From the NCBI GenBank assembly GCA_903889245.1, contig CAISWQ010000034.1, positions 1 to 62,958 on the forward strand: a DNA stretch of 62,958 bases, read 5' to 3'. Position numbers and translations under genes: made by a program. Origin of the DNA: an uncultured Lentisphaerota bacterium (GTDB taxonomy: Bacteria; Verrucomicrobiota; Kiritimatiellia; CAIQIC01). Every line of letters begins with the position of its first letter. Position 1 is the first letter of the stretch. The notes beneath the pieces are model-generated. The model had not been told where the DNA came from. It saw only the letters and a program-made list of their open reading frames with translations, and did no database searches. Shown here piece after piece: positions 60,981 through 62,958 of this stretch.

Positions 60981-61754
60981 ATGAGTCTGCTCCCGCACCA
61001 ACTCCTTTCCGTGGCCGAAGAAGCCGCCTACGCCGCCGGCAGCCACGCCCTCGCCAACGTGGAACGGCGGCACGAAGTCCATCTGCGCTCCGCGCACGAC
61101 GTCAAGCTGCAACTCGACATCGAATGCCAGCGTTGCGCCGCCGAGGTCATCCGCCGCCACTGCCCCTCGCACGACTTTCTGGGCGAGGAGGGCGGCGCGT
61201 TCACCGACACCGCCACGCCGCTATGGATCGTGGACCCGATTGATGGCACGGTGAACTTCTCCCACGGTTTGCCGCTCTGGTGTTCCTCCGTCGCCGTGCG
61301 GCAGGGCGGTAAGATCGTCGCCGGCGCGGTCTTCGCGCCCATGCTCAACCAGCTTTACACCGCCACCGTGGATGGCCCCGCCCTCTGCAACAGCCAGCCC
61401 TTGCGCGTCTCCACCGTCAACCGCCTCGACGAGGCGATTGTCTTCACCGGCATCTTCAAGGACCAGCCGCTCTCGATGAACCTGTTCACCAGCTTGAGCC
61501 GCTCCGTGCAGAAGCTGCGCATCTACGGCTCCGCCGCGATGGATTTGTGTTTGCTCGCCGCCGGCCGTGCCGAGGCCTATTTCGAGTCGAAGATTTACCT
61601 TTGGGACATCGCCGCCGCCGGACTGATCGCCGAGCGCGCCGGCGCGCGGGTGGAAGTGCTGGAGCAATACGATCCCGTCTGCTGCCGCTACCTCGCCACC
61701 AACGGCCCGCTCCACGAGCCGCTCAAGAAACTCATCCTCGCCGCCAAGGCCTGA
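60981..61754 (+). CDS. Inositol-monophosphatase-family protein
   Basis: 257 aa magnesium-dependent phosphatase fold. The metal site is FLGEEGG, WIVDPIDGTVNFSHGLPLWCSSVAV and the late Asp in LWDIAAAGLIAERAGARV. Family members dephosphorylate inositol phosphate, histidinol phosphate or 3'-phosphoadenosine phosphate, or act as SuhB. Which applies here is not clear. It begins 12 bp after lptD and is probably cotranscribed. Confidence 0.88.
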   Translation: MSLLPHQLLSVAEEAAYAAGSHALANVERRHEVHLRSAHDVKLQLDIECQRCAAEVIRRHCPSHDFLGEEGGAFTDTATPLWIVDPIDGTVNFSHGLPLWCSSVAVRQGGKIVAGAVFAPMLNQLYTATVDGPALCNSQPLRVSTVNRLDEAIVFTGIFKDQPLSMNLFTSLSRSVQKLRIYGSAAMDLCLLAAGRAEAYFESKIYLWDIAAAGLIAERAGARVEVLEQYDPVCCRYLATNGPLHEPLKKLILAAKA

Positions 61755-61759
61755 AGCAC

Positions 61760-61832
61760 CGGCCGCGACGGAGCGCGGCCCTCCACACACGGCGTTGCGC
61801 TCTTATGGGAGGGCCACGCTCCGTTGTGGCCG
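61760..61832. repeat. 73-bp imperfect palindrome (GGCCGCGACGGAGCGCGGCC type)
   Basis: The left arm CGGCCGCGACGGAGCGCGGC (61760-61779, continuing CCTCC) and right arm GGGCCACGCTCCGTTGTGGC (61810-61829) are reverse complements with a few G-T-like differences. The centre is about 23 nt. Located immediately after the inositol-phosphatase-like gene. Confidence 0.85.
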
Positions 61833-62051
61833 CAAGAAACTGGTTCCCCTCGCCCAAGGGCACAAAGTAGGTTTGAGCAGGGAAGGCGGGAAGAGGCGCA
61901 GAGGAATTTCCCACCGGCGCTGTTCCCTCCGCATGATTTTGTTCCCATGATTTTGAGTGCCGCTTCCTGCTTGGCGACCTTGGCGTGCTTGGCGCGAAAC
62001 AAATCCGCAAAGAGTCTCGCGCCAAGGACGCAAAGCAGATTCAACAGGGCG

Positions 62052-62113
62052 CTGTAGGCCCGGTGACCTCACCGGGCGGGAAAGAGCGCCGCGTGAGGTC
62101 ACGCGGCCTACAG
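62052..62113. repeat. Cloverleaf repeat, copy 1
   Basis: The outer stem CTGTAGGCC/GGCCTACAG encloses two hairpins, CCCGGTGA-CC-TCACCGGG and CCGCGTGA-GG-TCACGCGG, joined by CGGGAAAGAG. Total 62 bp. Confidence 0.92.
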
Positions 62114-62320
62114 TTCCGACCGACGAATTCTCAAAGAGAAATATCATGTGGAGGTGGCTGGAGTTGTCTTTATGCGGTGACAATGCCGCCTGCTAAAGAC
62201 AAATTGTATAATAAGGTTCAGGCGGGGCTGGCGCGCCCGCCTTACTTTTGGAATTGAACAGGGAAGAAGGGAAGCAGCGAAGAGGAGTTTCGCGCCTTCG
62301 CTGTTCCCTTAACTGGGCGA

Positions 62321-62401
62321 TGTAGGCCCGGTGACCTCACCGGGCGGGAAAGCACGCCGCGTGAGGCTTGTTCCGCGCCGCGCGGAATCACGCGGTCTAC
62401 A
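62321..62401. repeat. Cloverleaf repeat, copy 2, with insert in the second hairpin
   Basis: Same plan as copy 1. The loop of the second hairpin holds a 21-bp insert that is itself a palindrome (TTCCGCGC-C-GCGCGGAA), and the outer stem has one mismatch (GGTCTACAG). Confidence 0.9.
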
Positions 62402-62609
62402 GTTCGCGTCTTCGTCGTTGCGTTTGCGGGTTGGGTTGGGGTGGGCCGCATTCTGACGAATGCGGCTACGGCAGTGAAACGGACGGGGTGGACTGCCTGG
62501 ACGCAATGGATAATCCAATTTGATTCCTTTCCTGAAAAGTGCCCTACCGCAAATCGGCCATCGGCAATCTTCAATTCTTTCGACCTGCGCTGTTACCTTG
62601 ACTGGGCGA

Positions 62610-62670
62610 TGTAGGCCCGGTGACCTCACCGGGCGGGAAAGCACGCCGCGTGAGGACACGCGGCCTACAG
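62610..62670. repeat. Cloverleaf repeat, copy 3
   Basis: Same 61-62 bp plan as copy 1, with the second hairpin reading CCGCGTGA-GGA-CACGCGG. Confidence 0.92.
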
Positions 62671-62827
62671 TTTCCGCCATCGCTGTTTCCTCCGCATGAT
62701 TTTGTTTCCATGATTGTGATCTTTCTTGGCGTTCTTTAAGCCGTGGGGTATAAGCCGAGCGTCAAGTCGAGGTAGGATGGAGAAGGCCGATGCGGAGGCA
62801 AGGAAAAGGTCAGGTTTGGTTCCGAGG

Positions 62828-62958
62828 TGAGCTTGCCCCAGTTTGACGGACTCGCGGGGGATGATAAAAGGACCCCGCATGAACACAGAAACGCAGAGCA
62901 AGACAACGCGAAGATACGACGCGGACTTCAAGCGGCAGGCTGTCGAGTTGCTGCTGAA
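62828..62958 (+). mobile_element. IS3-family-like insertion sequence, left end (continues off the window)
   Basis: An IS3-type terminal repeat begins at 62828 (TGAGCTTGCCCCAGTTTGAC). The orfA start follows at 62879. The sequence differs from the element at the left edge of the window, so it is a second IS3-type element, not the other end of the first. Confidence 0.8.
62879..62958 (+). CDS. IS3-family-like transposase OrfA, N-terminal fragment (partial at window edge)
   Basis: Twenty-six codons are visible, including RRYDADFKRQAVELLL, the usual start of the OrfA helix-turn-helix in this group. An AAAAGGA sequence lies 7 nt before the ATG. The rest lies outside the window. Confidence 0.83.
   Translation, partial: MNTETQSKTTRRYDADFKRQAVELLL

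Larger units (their letters stand above)
61755..62827. other. Gene-free 1-kb stretch of cruciform and filler repeats
   Basis: No credible gene. Contents in order: a 73-bp inverted repeat (61760-61832), GATTTTGTTCCCATGATTTTG filler (about 61935) and cloverleaf repeat copy 1 (62052-62113). Cloverleaf copy 2 follows, with a 21-bp insert (62321-62401), then the palindrome GCCGCATTC-TGAC-GAATGCGGC (62445-62466). Cloverleaf copy 3 (62610-62670) and another CATGATTTTGTTTCCATGATT filler (about 62695) end it. Confidence 0.8.

Noticed and set aside
58605-61172. 855-codon frame antisense to lptD and the phosphatase-like gene
   Set aside because: High GC keeps the antisense frame open. The plus strand has clear LptD and inositol-phosphatase motifs; the antisense protein is low-complexity and spans two genes.

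Overview
The window is high-GC DNA from a Gram-negative bacterium. It has an LptD-type outer-membrane LPS assembly protein, an LpxL-like acyltransferase, MsbA-like ABC exporter, TonB-dependent receptors, lipoproteins and many secreted hydrolases. The gene content (PyrD type 1B with PyrK, YfiR/CHASE8 kinase/TonB-receptor locus, secreted glycoside-hydrolase-like and beta-helix proteins) and the very dense short palindromic and cloverleaf-like intergenic repeats suggest an uncultured or little-studied member of the PVC group (Verrucomicrobiota or Kiritimatiellota). That placement is an inference; there is no rRNA here to settle it.

Layout. 1-2482: a lower-GC restriction-modification island. An IS3-family element cuts off the front of a C5-cytosine methyltransferase, followed by an intact MvaI/BcnI-like endonuclease and a Vsr mismatch endonuclease. 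2483-3677: a 14-unit, 42-bp tandem array with a 126-bp higher-order repeat, then palindromes. 3678-6876: metallopeptidase, SpoU-type RNA methyltransferase, alpha/beta hydrolase and a TPR-like membrane protein. 6997-13615 (minus): a tight four-gene operon of two paralogous TonB-dependent receptors, a YfiR-family protein and a CHASE8 hybrid histidine kinase, divergent from a large PAS hybrid kinase (13804-16467). 16618-17990: an insertion element whose transposase is split by an in-frame stop. 18084-26013: tRNA-Lys, a cNMP-binding protein, polysaccharide deacetylase, beta-helix protein, NapH/NapG-like ferredoxin and a Tat-exported FAD oxidoreductase. 26212-36529: DedA, glycosyltransferase, lipid A acyltransferase, LipA, PyrK-PyrD, MsbA, TrxB and dUTPase. 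36650-45686: mostly exported proteins (glycosidase-like, acetolactate decarboxylase, BtuF-like, SGNH, GHL10-like). 46858-49953 (minus): PilZ, PlsY, GpsA and a retropepsin-like lipoprotein. 50172-57126: outer-membrane barrel, receiver, YIP1-like, HEWMH peptidase, PLD-like, tRNA-Phe, REC-PAS kinase and receiver. 57295-61754: UDP-glucose dehydrogenase of the animal/plant sequence type, LptD and an inositol-phosphatase-like enzyme. The window ends in 1 kb of cruciform repeats and the left end of a second IS3-type element.

The most striking signal is not a gene. Forty-four copies of a palindrome of the form TTCCAAGSCTTGGAA sit almost entirely between genes, in clusters whose centre-to-centre distances are 31-32 bp (24 of 28 intervals), 51-53 bp (3) or 20 bp (1), i.e. 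near multiples of one DNA helical turn. At three genes a palindrome half-site (TTGGAA) also lies exactly where a -35 box should be. Two unrelated minisatellites in the window both have a 42-bp period (four turns) with a palindrome in each unit. A second pattern is that many genes have a sigma70-like -10 box only 6-9 nt from the start codon and no Shine-Dalgarno sequence, predicting leaderless mRNAs.
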